A DNA stretch of 64,000 nucleotides from Oscillospiraceae bacterium (GTDB lineage Bacteria; Bacillota; Clostridia; Oscillospirales; Oscillospiraceae). The translations under genes and the position numbers were made by a program. The DNA lies in contig SVLJ01000001.1 of assembly GCA_015067995.1 (NCBI GenBank), positions 124,001 through 188,000 of the forward strand, in the 5' to 3' direction. Of this stretch, positions 17,904-26,544 are shown piece by piece (position 1 is the stretch's first letter; each line of letters begins with the position of its first letter). The notes below the pieces were generated by a model, which saw only the letters and a program-made list of their open reading frames with translations, made no database searches and was not told where the DNA came from.

Positions 17904-18392
17904 ATGAGTGATATTTTGTGCGTTTATTATTCCCGCACGGGGCGGACAAAGCAGACTATAGAGGAAATCGGTGACGCTTTGGGTGCGGAAGTGGTTCGCA
18001 TCCGTGACAGCGTGCCCCGGAACGGCTGGGTAGGCTGGCTGCGATGCGGACTGGATGCTATGCGCCGCGATACTGCGCCCATCGAACCCTTTGCACCGGA
18101 GCGTCCTCTGGGCAACTATCGGCTGGTGATCATTGGTACGCCTGTGTGGGCGGGGCGCTGCAGTTCTGTGGTGCGTTCCTTTCTGAAAACATACGGGAAA
18201 GCTATGTACAGTACGGCATATGTTGTGACCCGGGGCAGTGAGGGGAAGTTTGAGGAGATCTATCAGCAGATGGATTTGTATACCGCGGAACCTCATAAGC
18301 TGGCGGTATCTCTTCGGCCGAAGTCGGTAGGACACCATTTCTGGCAGGAGGACTTTATTCGTCAGGTACGCAGTTACATGGCGAAAATGTAG
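17904..18392 (+). CDS. Flavodoxin-family protein
   Basis: 162-residue flavodoxin-like fold. The N-terminal strand and FMN phosphate loop are ILCVYYSRTGRTKQTIEEI (about 4-22), and the second flavin loop is IGTPVWAGRCSS near 75. The partner and substrate are unknown; related proteins act as NAD(P)H-dependent FMN oxidoreductases or electron carriers. A GGAGGGG site precedes the ATG. It sits in the long ddl operon between envelope and translation genes, which does not clarify its role. Confidence 0.85.
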   Translation: MSDILCVYYSRTGRTKQTIEEIGDALGAEVVRIRDSVPRNGWVGWLRCGLDAMRRDTAPIEPFAPERPLGNYRLVIIGTPVWAGRCSSVVRSFLKTYGKAMYSTAYVVTRGSEGKFEEIYQQMDLYTAEPHKLAVSLRPKSVGHHFWQEDFIRQVRSYMAKM

Positions 18393-18435
18393 CAAAATCT
18401 TCTCCATGACACAGTGAGAGGAGAGGAAGAACAAG

Positions 18436-19497
18436 ATGTTGGAGCGCCTGAAGGAACTGACAAAGAAATACGATCTGCTGCAGGAGCAGCTGGAGGATCC
18501 CGGTGTCTACGGTGATTCTGATAAGCTGAAAAAGTTGAACCGGGAGATTCGGGAACTGTCGCCTGTTGCGGAAGCCTATCATCGTTATGAGAAGCTGCAG
18601 GAAGACTGTAAAGAAGCGGAAGAACTTCTGGCCGATCCGGAAATGGCTGAGGTTGCCAAAGAGGAATTGTTCATGGCTCGTGCCGCATTGGATCAACTGG
18701 AGGCAGACCTGAGACGTCTTCTGCTGCCGAAGGATCCTGATGATCACCGCAGTGTGGTGATGGAGCTTCGCAGCGGTGTCGGCGGCGAGGAGAGTGCTTT
18801 GTTTGCGGCCTCACTTTTGCGAATGTACTCTATGTATGCCACGTCCCGCGGCTGGAAAACAGAGGTCGTCGGCATGAACATGACGGAGCTGGGCGGCATT
18901 AAGGAGTGCAGTGTTCTGGTGGATGGAGAGGATGTCTGGTCGCGTCTGAAATTTGAGTCCGGTGTCCATCGGGTCCAGCGTGTGCCGGAAACGGAATCCG
19001 GCGGTCGGATCCATACCAGCGCAGCCACGGTTGCCGTGCTGCCGGAGGCAGAGGAAACGGATTGTGTGGTCAACCCTGCCGATTTGAAAATTGATACCTA
19101 TCGCGCTTCCGGTGCAGGCGGACAGCATGTCAACAAGACGGAATCTGCGATTCGCATCACGCATCTCCCCAGCGGACTTGTGGTGGAATGTCAGGATGAA
19201 CGAAGTCAGCATAAAAATCGGGAAAAGGCTATGAAGGTACTGCGTTCCCGCCTGTATGAAATGGAAAGGGAAAAGCAGCAGGCGGCTACCGCGGCGGAAC
19301 GAAAAAGTCAGATTGGCAGCGGAGACCGCTCCGAGCGGATTCGCACCTATAATTTTCCACAGGGACGGATTACGGATCACCGCATTGGTTTGACATTGTA
19401 TAAGATTGATTCCGTGCTGAACGGAGATCTGGATGAATTGATCGATGCGCTGACTGCGGCAGATACCGCGTCCAGGCTGGCACAGCAGGGAAGCTGA
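18436..19497 (+). CDS. prfA: Peptide chain release factor 1
   Basis: Recognises UAA and UAG and triggers peptide release. 353 residues. The codon-reading tripeptide position reads P-E-T in RVPETES (about 182), the PxT form of RF1 rather than the SPF of RF2. The catalytic GGQ is at about 227-229 in [13 protein letters not shown]. The N-terminal coiled-coil domain covers about 1-110. Normal length, and the ATG has GAGAGGAGAGG upstream. Its usual partner prmC is absent here; the following gene is the Sua5 fusion. Confidence 0.96.
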   Translation: MLERLKELTKKYDLLQEQLEDPGVYGDSDKLKKLNREIRELSPVAEAYHRYEKLQEDCKEAEELLADPEMAEVAKEELFMARAALDQLEADLRRLLLPKDPDDHRSVVMELRSGVGGEESALFAASLLRMYSMYATSRGWKTEVVGMNMTELGGIKECSVLVDGEDVWSRLKFESGVHRVQRVPETESGGRIHTSAATVAVLPEAEETDCVVNPADLKIDTYRASGAGGQHVNKTESAIRITHLPSGLVVECQDERSQHKNREKAMKVLRSRLYEMEREKQQAATAAERKSQIGSGDRSERIRTYNFPQGRITDHRIGLTLYKIDSVLNGDLDELIDALTAADTASRLAQQGS

Positions 19498-19537
19498 CAA
19501 TGCTTCGAACAGAAGATAAATAGAAATCGAGGCGAAT

Positions 19538-21223
19538 GTGAATACTATGCAGACGAAATATTTTGATTTGCGCGATACGAAGCGTCCGGTGAATGAGATA
19601 GAGAGCCAGATTGCCGATGCGGCTGCGATCCTGCGCCGGGGCGGACTGCTTGGCCTTCCAACGGAGACGGTTTATGGCCTAGGCGCCAATGGACTGGATT
19701 CGGATGCAGTGCGAAAGATTTTTGAAGCAAAGGGACGCCCTCAGGACAATCCTCTGATTCTGCATGTCTCCGGAGCGCAGTGGATTCCCCGCTATTGTGT
19801 GGATGTACCGCCGCTAGCCTATGAACTGGCGCGCCGATTTTGGCCGGGACCTCTGACGATGATTCTGAAGCGGGCGGCCTGTGTTCCGGATGTGACCACA
19901 GCCGGGCTGGATACGGTTGGCGTCCGATGTCCCAATCATCCGGTGGCACTGGCAGTGATCCGGGAAGCGGGTGTTCCTGTCGCGGCGCCCAGTGCAAACA
20001 TCTCCGGACGGCCCAGCTGTACATCTGCGCAGGATGTTCTGGAGGATATGGATGGACGTATTGACGGTATCGTGGACGGGGGTCCCTGTGCCGTTGGCGT
20101 GGAGTCCACGATTGTGGATATGACCTGCAAGCCGCCCAGACTCCTTCGGCCTGGCGGGCTCTCGCTGGAAGAGCTGGAGGGCGTTCTCGGGCATGTAGAG
20201 GTAGACAAGGCAGTACTGGCACCGGTGACGGCGGGGGAGAGGCCCCGTGCTCCGGGGATGAAGTATCGGCATTACGCACCTAAGGCGCCGGTGACGGTAG
20301 TGACTGGTGCGCCGGATCGTTCTGCGCAGGAGATTCGACGCCGCATGCGGTCGTCTTCCGGTATCATCTGTTTTGAAGAATTTGTTTCTATGTTTCAGGG
20401 GCATAAAGTGCAGTCTCTGGGACCCAGTGGAGATAAAATGACGCAGGCGCAGCGTCTGTTTGATGCTCTGCGTGCTTTCGACAGCGACAGAACGGTGACA
20501 GAGATTTTTGCACAGTGTCCGGACAATCGCGGCATTGGTCTGGCCATCAATAACCGATTGAAGAAGGCCGCCGGGTTCCATCTGGTGGATGCGGATGAGG
20601 CTACCGTCATCATCGGAATTACCGGAGGTACCGGCGCGGGAAAGACCAGCGCTCTGCGGGCACTGGAAGCGCTGGGCGGCAAAGTGCTGGACTGTGATCA
20701 GGTTTATCATGAGATGCTTCGGGATAACCGTGAACTATGTGCAGCTATTGGTGCACAATTCGGCGATGTTTTTGCGGAAGATGGCTCTCTGGATCGTAAG
20801 AAGCTGGGGGAGATCGTCTTTGCAGACAGAGACAGGCTGGAAATGCTCAACGAGATCACTTTCCGTTTTATTCGACCGGAATTGCAGCGGCGCATGCGCG
20901 AGACTCCCTGTCTCCTGTATGGCATTGATGCAATCCGCTTGATCGAAAGCGGACTGGCAACCATGTGTGACCGTACAGTTGCTATCACATCCCCACAGGA
21001 GCTGCGGGTACGGCGCATTGTACAAAGAGATCAGATCGATGAGCGCTATGCCAGACTGCGTGTCAGTGCCCAGAGATCCGATGATTATTATCGTGAAAAC
21101 TGCGATCTGGAGCTTTCCAATACTGCCGAAAGTGCGGAAGCATTTGAGGAGACGGCTCGGGAATTTTTTGAAAAACTGATCCTGCAGATCAAGGAGGAAA
21201 AACAGCATGGCAGAGAAGAATAA
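19538..21223 (+). CDS. Fusion: L-threonylcarbamoyl-AMP synthase (Sua5 type) and dephospho-CoA kinase-like domain
   Basis: One 561-residue frame with two modules. Residues about 15-345 are a Sua5/YwlC protein: the YrdC core with GLPTETVYGLGANG, KGRPQDNPLILH, FWPGPLT and APSANISGRPS, then the PGMKYRHYAPKAPV linker and the Sua5 C-terminal domain. It makes threonylcarbamoyl-AMP for t6A. Residues about 357-561 resemble dephospho-CoA kinase (last CoA step): P-loop GITGGTGAGKT (about 359), LDCDQVYHEML, and a RIVQRD...R...Q segment. No stop or frameshift signature lies at the junction. The start is a GTG with GAGG five bases upstream. It overlaps the next gene by 17 bp. Confidence 0.88.
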   Translation: MNTMQTKYFDLRDTKRPVNEIESQIADAAAILRRGGLLGLPTETVYGLGANGLDSDAVRKIFEAKGRPQDNPLILHVSGAQWIPRYCVDVPPLAYELARRFWPGPLTMILKRAACVPDVTTAGLDTVGVRCPNHPVALAVIREAGVPVAAPSANISGRPSCTSAQDVLEDMDGRIDGIVDGGPCAVGVESTIVDMTCKPPRLLRPGGLSLEELEGVLGHVEVDKAVLAPVTAGERPRAPGMKYRHYAPKAPVTVVTGAPDRSAQEIRRRMRSSSGIICFEEFVSMFQGHKVQSLGPSGDKMTQAQRLFDALRAFDSDRTVTEIFAQCPDNRGIGLAINNRLKKAAGFHLVDADEATVIIGITGGTGAGKTSALRALEALGGKVLDCDQVYHEMLRDNRELCAAIGAQFGDVFAEDGSLDRKKLGEIVFADRDRLEMLNEITFRFIRPELQRRMRETPCLLYGIDAIRLIESGLATMCDRTVAITSPQELRVRRIVQRDQIDERYARLRVSAQRSDDYYRENCDLELSNTAESAEAFEETAREFFEKLILQIKEEKQHGREE

Positions 21224-22604
21224 GGAACTGAAGGAAAAACTGTTCTCCAAAAGGAAGAATGGCTATGACCGCGTCAGTGACAAAGATTGCGGTGCGATAG
21301 AAGCGTACTGCACGGGCTATAAAGCGTATCTGGATGCCGGTAAAACAGAACGCCTTTGCGCTGCGGAAAGCATCCGCATGGCTGAACAGGCTGGCTATCG
21401 CCGTTATGAGCGCGGCATGGCGCTGGCGTCCGGTGACAAGGTCTATGTCTGCAACCGTGGAAAAGCCGTGATGCTGGCGCATCTGGGCACAGATACGCTG
21501 GATAACGGTGCCAACATCGTGGCAGCTCACATTGATTCTCCCCGACTGGATCTGAAGCCCAATCCTCTGTACGAGGAAGGCGAGGCTGCCTATCTGAAGA
21601 CACACTATTACGGCGGTATCCGCAAGCATCAGTGGACCACCATACTGCTGGAGCTGCATGGCGTTGTAGTGAAGTCTGACGGCACGGTGGTGAATGTCAA
21701 TATCGGCGCTGAGGAAGGAGATCCCAAATTCATTATCACCGACCTGCTGCCGCATCTGGGCGCAGAGCAGAATAAGAAGCCTCTTGGCGAGGCCATTCCT
21801 GCCGAAAACCTGAATCTTCTGGTGGGCAGCCGTCCCGTGGAGGACGAAGAAGGCGGCGAGCGTGTGAAGCTGGCGGTCATGCAGCTGCTGTATGACAAGT
21901 ACGGCATTACGGAGGACGATTTTACCTCCGCGGAACTGGAGGCCGTTCCTGCAGCTAAGGCCAGTGATGTGGGGCTGGATCGAAGCTTCATCGGTGCTTA
22001 CGGTCACGATGACCGCGTATGCGGGTATGCTGCGCTGAAGGCTCTGCTGGATCTGGAGGAGACGCCCCGGAAGACCGCGGTCTGCCTGCTGGCGGATAAG
22101 GAAGAGATCGGATCTATGGGCGTCACCGGTATGCAGTCTGCTGCCTTTGATACCTTCATGGAGGATCTGTGTGATGCACAGGATGTGCCGCTGCGTGCAT
22201 GCTTTGAGAAGTCCTTCTGTCTCAGCGCAGACGTGAATGCCGCATATGATCCCGGTTTTGCCGAGGTTTACGAAAAGCGCAATGCTGCCTTTGTGAACTA
22301 TGGCATCTGCCTGAGCAAGTATACCGGTGCACGGGGCAAGTCCGGCTCTTCTGATGCCACTGCGGAAACTGTGGCTCATGTCCGCGGGACCTTTGATCGT
22401 GCAGATGTCCTCTGGCAGATCGCGGAGCTTGGCAAGACAGATGTGGGCGGCGGTGGAACGGTAGCTATGTTCATGGCCAACCGCAACATTGATACGATCG
22501 ACGCCGGTGTGGCGGTGCTGTCTATGCATGCGCCGGTGGAAGTGGTGTCCAAGCTGGACTGCTATGAGACTTACAAGGGCATGAAGGCCGTCTATCAGGC
22601 GTAA
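21207..22604 (+). CDS. M18 family aminopeptidase
   Basis: Zinc aminopeptidase of 465 residues, acting in the cytoplasm on peptides with acidic or neutral N-termini. Metal-site motifs are AAHIDSPRLDLKP (about 105-117), GAYGHDDRVCGYA (about 262-274), DKEEIGSMGVTG (about 294-305) and LSADVNAAYDP (about 335). A C-terminal MHAPVEVVSKLD segment completes the M18 pattern. The start overlaps the fusion gene's end with AAGGAGG upstream. The substrate is not predictable in detail. Confidence 0.92.
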   Translation: MAEKNKELKEKLFSKRKNGYDRVSDKDCGAIEAYCTGYKAYLDAGKTERLCAAESIRMAEQAGYRRYERGMALASGDKVYVCNRGKAVMLAHLGTDTLDNGANIVAAHIDSPRLDLKPNPLYEEGEAAYLKTHYYGGIRKHQWTTILLELHGVVVKSDGTVVNVNIGAEEGDPKFIITDLLPHLGAEQNKKPLGEAIPAENLNLLVGSRPVEDEEGGERVKLAVMQLLYDKYGITEDDFTSAELEAVPAAKASDVGLDRSFIGAYGHDDRVCGYAALKALLDLEETPRKTAVCLLADKEEIGSMGVTGMQSAAFDTFMEDLCDAQDVPLRACFEKSFCLSADVNAAYDPGFAEVYEKRNAAFVNYGICLSKYTGARGKSGSSDATAETVAHVRGTFDRADVLWQIAELGKTDVGGGGTVAMFMANRNIDTIDAGVAVLSMHAPVEVVSKLDCYETYKGMKAVYQA

Positions 22605-22630
22605 TCAATACAGAACAGGAGGTTCTTCCT

Positions 22631-23587
22631 ATGAATGCGGGAGATATCAGAAAGATTGTGGTAGCCGGAGCGGGCACCATGGGCGCGTCTATGGCGCAGA
22701 TTTTTGCAAAATACGGATATGATGTTACTCTGTATGATATTAACGAGCCTGCTATCCAGCGCGGGCAGAATCTGGTGCGCGTTAATCAGGAAAGCCAGAT
22801 CGCGTCCGGCGATCTGACGGCGCAGCAGTCGGAAGAGATTGTGGCGCATCTGCGCTATACCATGGATAAAACCTGCTTTGCATACTGCGATTTGGTAGTA
22901 GAGTCTATTCTGGAAAATCTGGAGATCAAGCAGAGCTTCTGGGAAGAGGCCTCCCGTATTGCGAAGCCGGATTGTCTTTTGTGCACCAATACCTCCGGCC
23001 TGTCTATTACCAAGATCTGTGAAAGAGTGCAGGGTAAGGAGCGCTTCTGCGGTATGCACTGGTTCAATCCTTCTCATATCGTGCCCCTTATCGAGGTGAT
23101 CAACGGGGATGATACCGCAGCAGAGACTGCGGAGGCTGTCTATACCTTTGCAAAAATGATCGGCAAGCAGCCAATCTATGTGAAAAAGGATGCACTGGGT
23201 TTCATTGCCAACCGCCTGCAGGCGGCAATCCTCAGGGAGGCTCTGTACATTAAGGAACAGGGCATTGGCGATTTCTCCGACATTGACGGTGCCATGAAGT
23301 ATGGTCTTGGCTTCCGCTATGCCTGCCTTGGTCCGCTGGAGGTGGTGGATCAGGGTGGTCTGGACATTCACCATCACATTGCTACATATCTGTGGGAGGA
23401 TCTGGCAGACGACAAGTATCCCTCTGGTGTGTTTGAAGAGCTGTATCAGGCAGGAAAGTACGGCGTCAAGAGCGGTGCTGGCTTCTATGACTACAGCGGC
23501 GATAAGGCGGATGCCTCCATTAAGAAGCGTGATGCCATGTATCTTGCCATGGCGCGGGCAAACGTCACGGAGATCGAGCCTGAATAA
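22631..23587 (+). CDS. 3-hydroxyacyl-CoA dehydrogenase family protein
   Basis: NAD(P)-dependent dehydrogenase of 318 residues, homologous to but distinct from the hbd gene at 25475. The Rossmann motif GAGTMGA is at 13-19. The catalytic HWFNPSH region (His in place of the HFFNP of hbd) and the C-terminal domain with FIANRLQAAILREALYI and GPLEVVDQGGLDIHH follow. The changes suggest another short-chain 3-hydroxyacyl substrate or a carnitine-dehydrogenase-like role. It is the last gene before the terminator at 23591, so it is transcribed with ddl-murF rather than with the butyrate genes. Confidence 0.88.
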   Translation: MNAGDIRKIVVAGAGTMGASMAQIFAKYGYDVTLYDINEPAIQRGQNLVRVNQESQIASGDLTAQQSEEIVAHLRYTMDKTCFAYCDLVVESILENLEIKQSFWEEASRIAKPDCLLCTNTSGLSITKICERVQGKERFCGMHWFNPSHIVPLIEVINGDDTAAETAEAVYTFAKMIGKQPIYVKKDALGFIANRLQAAILREALYIKEQGIGDFSDIDGAMKYGLGFRYACLGPLEVVDQGGLDIHHHIATYLWEDLADDKYPSGVFEELYQAGKYGVKSGAGFYDYSGDKADASIKKRDAMYLAMARANVTEIEPE

Positions 23588-23590
23588 ACG

Positions 23591-23628
23591 AAAACGAACC
23601 AGCTTCAAAAGAAGCTGGTTCGTTTTGT
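23591..23628. terminator. Bidirectional terminator, end of the ddl operon and of trmB
   Basis: A perfect 16-bp stem (23591-23606 with 23611-23626) with an AAAA loop and flanking A and T runs. Confidence 0.93.
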
Positions 23629-23638
23629 ACATTGTGTT

Positions 23639-24322
23639 TTATGCTTCCGGAGCTGGCTCTTCCTGAACTGCTGCGGGCGGTGTCCAGGGGGCCATAGTGG
23701 CCACCAGACGGTTGATGGGCTGGCCCAGCTCGTGGAATTTTGCCTCATAGTCTGTCATCACGCCCACAGGGCCGTTTTCGTGGAGATTTCGGGTGACCTC
23801 TGAGAGTGTGAAGCCGAATTGCGGGATTTCCTCCACAGAGAATTCGAAGAGTCCCTGATTATCTGTTTTAAAATGGATTTGGGCATTTTCTGCCAGCACT
23901 TTGCGGTAGAGCTGCAGAAAATTGCCATGGGTCAGACGCCGCTTGGCATGCTTCTTTGTGGGCCAGGGATCGCAGAAATTGATGTAGATCCGATCCACCT
24001 CGCCGGGAGCAAAGAATTGGGGCAGTTGATCGGCATTGGCGTCTACAAAAAAGACGTTTTTCAAACCGGCCTCCGTGCAGCGCTCCATGGCGACCACCAT
24101 GGCATCCGGCACAAGCTCAACTGCGATGAACAATACATCAGGTTCTGCTGCGGCGACACCGGCGGTGAACCGCCCCTTGCCGCACCCCAGTTCCAGACGC
24201 AGTTCACGGGCACCGGGCATTAGTTCCCGCCACTTACCGGGCATCTCATAGGGCTCTGTTACCAGACAGGCTCCGCAGCGTTCCATCCGGGGAACGAGAT
24301 TCTTCTTCTTGCGCATTCGCAT
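23639..24322 (-). CDS. trmB: tRNA (guanine-N7-)-methyltransferase
   Basis: SAM-dependent enzyme making m7G46 in the tRNA variable loop. 227 residues. The SAM-binding LELGCGKGRFT is near residue 41-51, and the family hallmark FCDPWPTKKHAKRR is at about 116-129. FKTDNQGLFEFS and MTDYEAKFHELGQPI follow near the C-terminus. An ATG with GAGG upstream. The C-terminal tail is Pro/Glu-rich and variable in the family. Single gene with its own promoter and terminator. Confidence 0.95.
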   Translation of the reverse strand: MRMRKKKNLVPRMERCGACLVTEPYEMPGKWRELMPGARELRLELGCGKGRFTAGVAAAEPDVLFIAVELVPDAMVVAMERCTEAGLKNVFFVDANADQLPQFFAPGEVDRIYINFCDPWPTKKHAKRRLTHGNFLQLYRKVLAENAQIHFKTDNQGLFEFSVEEIPQFGFTLSEVTRNLHENGPVGVMTDYEAKFHELGQPINRLVATMAPWTPPAAVQEEPAPEA

Positions 24323-24384
24323 AAAGTATATCCTCGCATTCTGCTGCTTTCGGGGAATGCAGCACCAAAAAATTAATTTTATTC

Positions 24385-24413
24385 ATTGTAGCACAGAGGC
24401 AAAATTCTGTAAA
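24385..24413 (-). promoter_or_regulatory. trmB promoter
   Basis: On the minus strand: TTTACA (24408-24413), 17-bp spacer, TACAAT (24385-24390). Confidence 0.6.
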
Positions 24414-24534
24414 TAATTATTTCATTCGTGGTATGTGTGTCAAATGTTGTGCGGGAGGGGTTGCGATTCTGACTTTGATTGCGAAACAATGTCGGAAAAG
24501 ACTCAAGAAGTGAAAAGATATTTGTTATTTCTCA
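24414..24534 (+). other. Intergenic stretch between the trmB and crt promoters
   Basis: The whole trmB-crt gap is 311 bp. This middle part has no open frame of coding character and no hairpin I can support. A TTTGATTGCGAAA at 24474-24486 vaguely recalls TTTGATT...GCGAAA upstream of bcd (26464-26483), but the spacing differs. Confidence 0.4.
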
Positions 24535-24559
24535 AATTATCCTTGATAATTGCGAATTG
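24535..24559 (+). promoter_or_regulatory. Candidate operator of the crt-hbd unit
   Basis: AATTATC-CTT-GATAATT (24535-24551) is a perfect inverted repeat around CTT and is followed directly by a third half-site, GCGAATT. It overlaps the -35 hexamer of the crt promoter. A related box lies at the bcd promoter (26508). Confidence 0.55.
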
Positions 24560-24571
24560 GACTTCTATAAT
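24543..24571 (+). promoter_or_regulatory. crt-hbd promoter
   Basis: TTGATA (24543-24548), 17-bp spacer, perfect TATAAT (24566-24571). Predicted start near 24579, leaving a leader of about 55 bases. Confidence 0.8.
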
Positions 24572-24633
24572 GAGAATGGGTATGTGGGAAAAAATGTTTT
24601 CCGCCCGAATCATCCGTAAATAGGAGGACTCTT

Positions 24634-25410
24634 ATGGCTTTTGTTGAATTTACTGCCAAGGAGCAGATCGGTATTCTGACCATCAACCGTCCTAATGCTC
24701 TGAATGCTCTGAACGATCAGGTGATCCGTGAGCTTGATCAGGTGCTGGACAGCATTGATGTCGGCACGATCCGCTGCGTCATCGTTACCGGTGCAGGCGA
24801 GAAGGCTTTTGTAGCCGGTGCCGATATTGCGCAGATGAGCAAGCTGACCAAGGCGGAAGGTGAGGCCTTCGGCAAGCTGGGCAACGATGTTTTCCGCAAG
24901 CTGGAGACTCTGCCTGTTCCCACCATCGCCGCAGTGAACGGCTTTGCTCTGGGCGGCGGCTGCGAGCTGTGTATGAGCTGTGATATTCGTCTGGCATCTG
25001 AGACCGCTGTCTTCGGTCAGCCCGAAGTTGGTCTTGGCATTACGCCCGGCTTTGGCGGCACTCAGCGTATGGCCCGTCTGGTTGGCATGGGCAAGGCCAA
25101 GGAATTGATCTATACTGCACGCAATATCAAAGCTCCCGAGGCTCTGGCCATCGGACTTGTGCAGGCTGTCTATCCCGCTGCCGAGCTGATGGCAGAGGCA
25201 GAGAAAATGGCCAACCGTATCGCCGGCAATGCTCCCATTGCCGTCCGTGCCTGCAAGAAGGCCATCAATGATGGCATGCAGGTGGACATCGAGGCCGGTG
25301 AGGTCATCGAGGAGAAGCTGTTCGGTTCCTGCTTCGAAACGCAGGATCAGCAGAATGCCATGACTGCCTTCATCGAGAAGCGCAAGCATGATCCGTTTGT
25401 AAATGCCTGA
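24634..25410 (+). CDS. crt: Enoyl-CoA hydratase / 3-hydroxybutyryl-CoA dehydratase (crotonase)
   Basis: Converts 3-hydroxybutyryl-CoA to crotonyl-CoA in the butyrate route. 258 residues with the crotonase fold. The oxyanion-hole segments are the [14 protein letters not shown] region (about 52-66) and [13 protein letters not shown] (about 104-116). Catalytic Glu candidates are in GGGCE and in [19 protein letters not shown] (about 127-146). The ATG has AGGAGG nearby. Codon use is strongly biased, as in ribosomal genes, suggesting high expression. It precedes hbd by 64 bp in the same unit. Confidence 0.93.
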   Translation: MAFVEFTAKEQIGILTINRPNALNALNDQVIRELDQVLDSIDVGTIRCVIVTGAGEKAFVAGADIAQMSKLTKAEGEAFGKLGNDVFRKLETLPVPTIAAVNGFALGGGCELCMSCDIRLASETAVFGQPEVGLGITPGFGGTQRMARLVGMGKAKELIYTARNIKAPEALAIGLVQAVYPAAELMAEAEKMANRIAGNAPIAVRACKKAINDGMQVDIEAGEVIEEKLFGSCFETQDQQNAMTAFIEKRKHDPFVNA

Positions 25411-25474
25411 TTCAGGCTTTTATAAAAACAGAAGTTCTATATATCATCAATTACATTTTAGGAGGATACACACT

Positions 25475-26317
25475 ATGAAACTCGCACTTTTCGGCGCCGG
25501 CACCATGGGCCGCGGTATTGCTCAGGTTTTCGCCGCCAAGGGTCACACCGTTCTGCTGTATGCCAGCAGCCCCGCTTCTGCTCAGCGTCATAAGGATACT
25601 CTGGGCAAGTCTCTGGACAAGCTGGTTGCCCGCGAGAAGATGACTGTTGAGGCCAAGGACGCTCTGCTGGCCAACATCCAGATTCCCGAGACCAATCAGG
25701 AAGCTGCCGATGTGGATCTGGTCATCGAGTGCGTCAAGGAAGAGATGGCTACCAAGAAGGCTCTGCTGGGCGAGCTGGACGGCATCTGCAAGGAAGAGAC
25801 TGTGTTCGCTTCCAACACCTCCTCTCTGTCCATCACCGAGATGGGTCTGGGCCTGAAGCACCCCGTCATCGGCATGCACTTCTTCAATCCCGTTCCTGCC
25901 ATGAAGCTGGTTGAGGTCATCCGCGGCGCCAACACCACTCAGGAGACCTTCGATTTTGTTTACAACCTGTCCAAGGAGATCGGCAAGGATCCCATTGAGG
26001 TTGCTGAGGCTCCCGGCTTCGTTGTCAACAAGATCATGATTCCCTACATCAACGAGGCCATCGGCCTGGTTGAGACCGGCGTGGCCAGCGCAGCAGACAT
26101 CGACAAGGCCATGAAGCTGGGCGGCAACCATCCCATGGGTCCCCTGGAGCTGGGCGACTTCATCGGTCTGGACGTGTGCCTGGCCATCATGGAAGTGCTG
26201 CAGCAGGAGACCGGCGATGACAAGTATCGTCCCGCTCTGCTGCTGAAGAAGATGGTCCGCGGTGGCCAGCTGGGCCGCAAGTCCGGCAAGGGCTTCTACG
26301 ATTACAGCAAGAAGTAA
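25475..26317 (+). CDS. hbd: 3-hydroxybutyryl-CoA dehydrogenase
   Basis: Reduces acetoacetyl-CoA to 3-hydroxybutyryl-CoA with NAD(P)H. 280 residues, the usual clostridial size. The Rossmann loop GAGTMGRG is at 7-14, the catalytic HFFNP motif has His at 135, and the C-terminal domain has [14 protein letters not shown] and [17 protein letters not shown] upstream selects the ATG at 25475; an upstream extension is not family-like. Almost all Lys codons are AAG and Leu codons CTG. A terminator at 26345 separates it from bcd. Confidence 0.95.
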   Translation: MKLALFGAGTMGRGIAQVFAAKGHTVLLYASSPASAQRHKDTLGKSLDKLVAREKMTVEAKDALLANIQIPETNQEAADVDLVIECVKEEMATKKALLGELDGICKEETVFASNTSSLSITEMGLGLKHPVIGMHFFNPVPAMKLVEVIRGANTTQETFDFVYNLSKEIGKDPIEVAEAPGFVVNKIMIPYINEAIGLVETGVASAADIDKAMKLGGNHPMGPLELGDFIGLDVCLAIMEVLQQETGDDKYRPALLLKKMVRGGQLGRKSGKGFYDYSKK

Positions 26318-26344
26318 TCCACAAAATTTTCGATGCTCCCAAAG

Positions 26345-26376
26345 GAGGAACGGCAAAACTGCCGTTCCTCTTTTTT
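26345..26376 (+). terminator. Terminator between hbd and bcd
   Basis: GAGGAACGGC (26345-26354) pairs with GCCGTTCCTC (26361-26370) and is followed by TTTTTT. It splits the butyrate genes into two transcripts. Confidence 0.92.
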
Positions 26377-26507
26377 ACAAAAGGGAAGAAGAGGAAAAAA
26401 TTTAATTATTCGCCGTGCATTTTTGGACACTTCTTATCAAAAAGGTCAAAAACAACAAATAATTTTGATTAAATTTGGCGAAAGGGATGAAGTTTTGAAA
26501 TGCGCGG

Positions 26508-26525
26508 AATTATCCTTGCGAATTG
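26508..26525 (+). promoter_or_regulatory. Candidate operator of the bcd-etfBA unit
   Basis: AATTATCCTTGCGAATTG overlaps the -35. It is an imperfect palindrome around CTT (AATTATC against GCGAATT). The crt operator contains the same letters with a 7-base GATAATT inserted after CTT. Confidence 0.55.
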
Positions 26526-26544
26526 TTTCCGAGAGCTATATAAT
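26516..26544 (+). promoter_or_regulatory. bcd-etfBA promoter
   Basis: TTGCGA (26516-26521), 17-bp spacer, perfect TATAAT (26539-26544). Leader of about 58 bases to bcd. Confidence 0.78.

Noticed and set aside
24520-24540. A Rex-type operator (TTTGTTATTTCTCAAATTA) upstream of crt.
   Set aside because: The right half does not match TTAACAA; the similarity is too weak to call.
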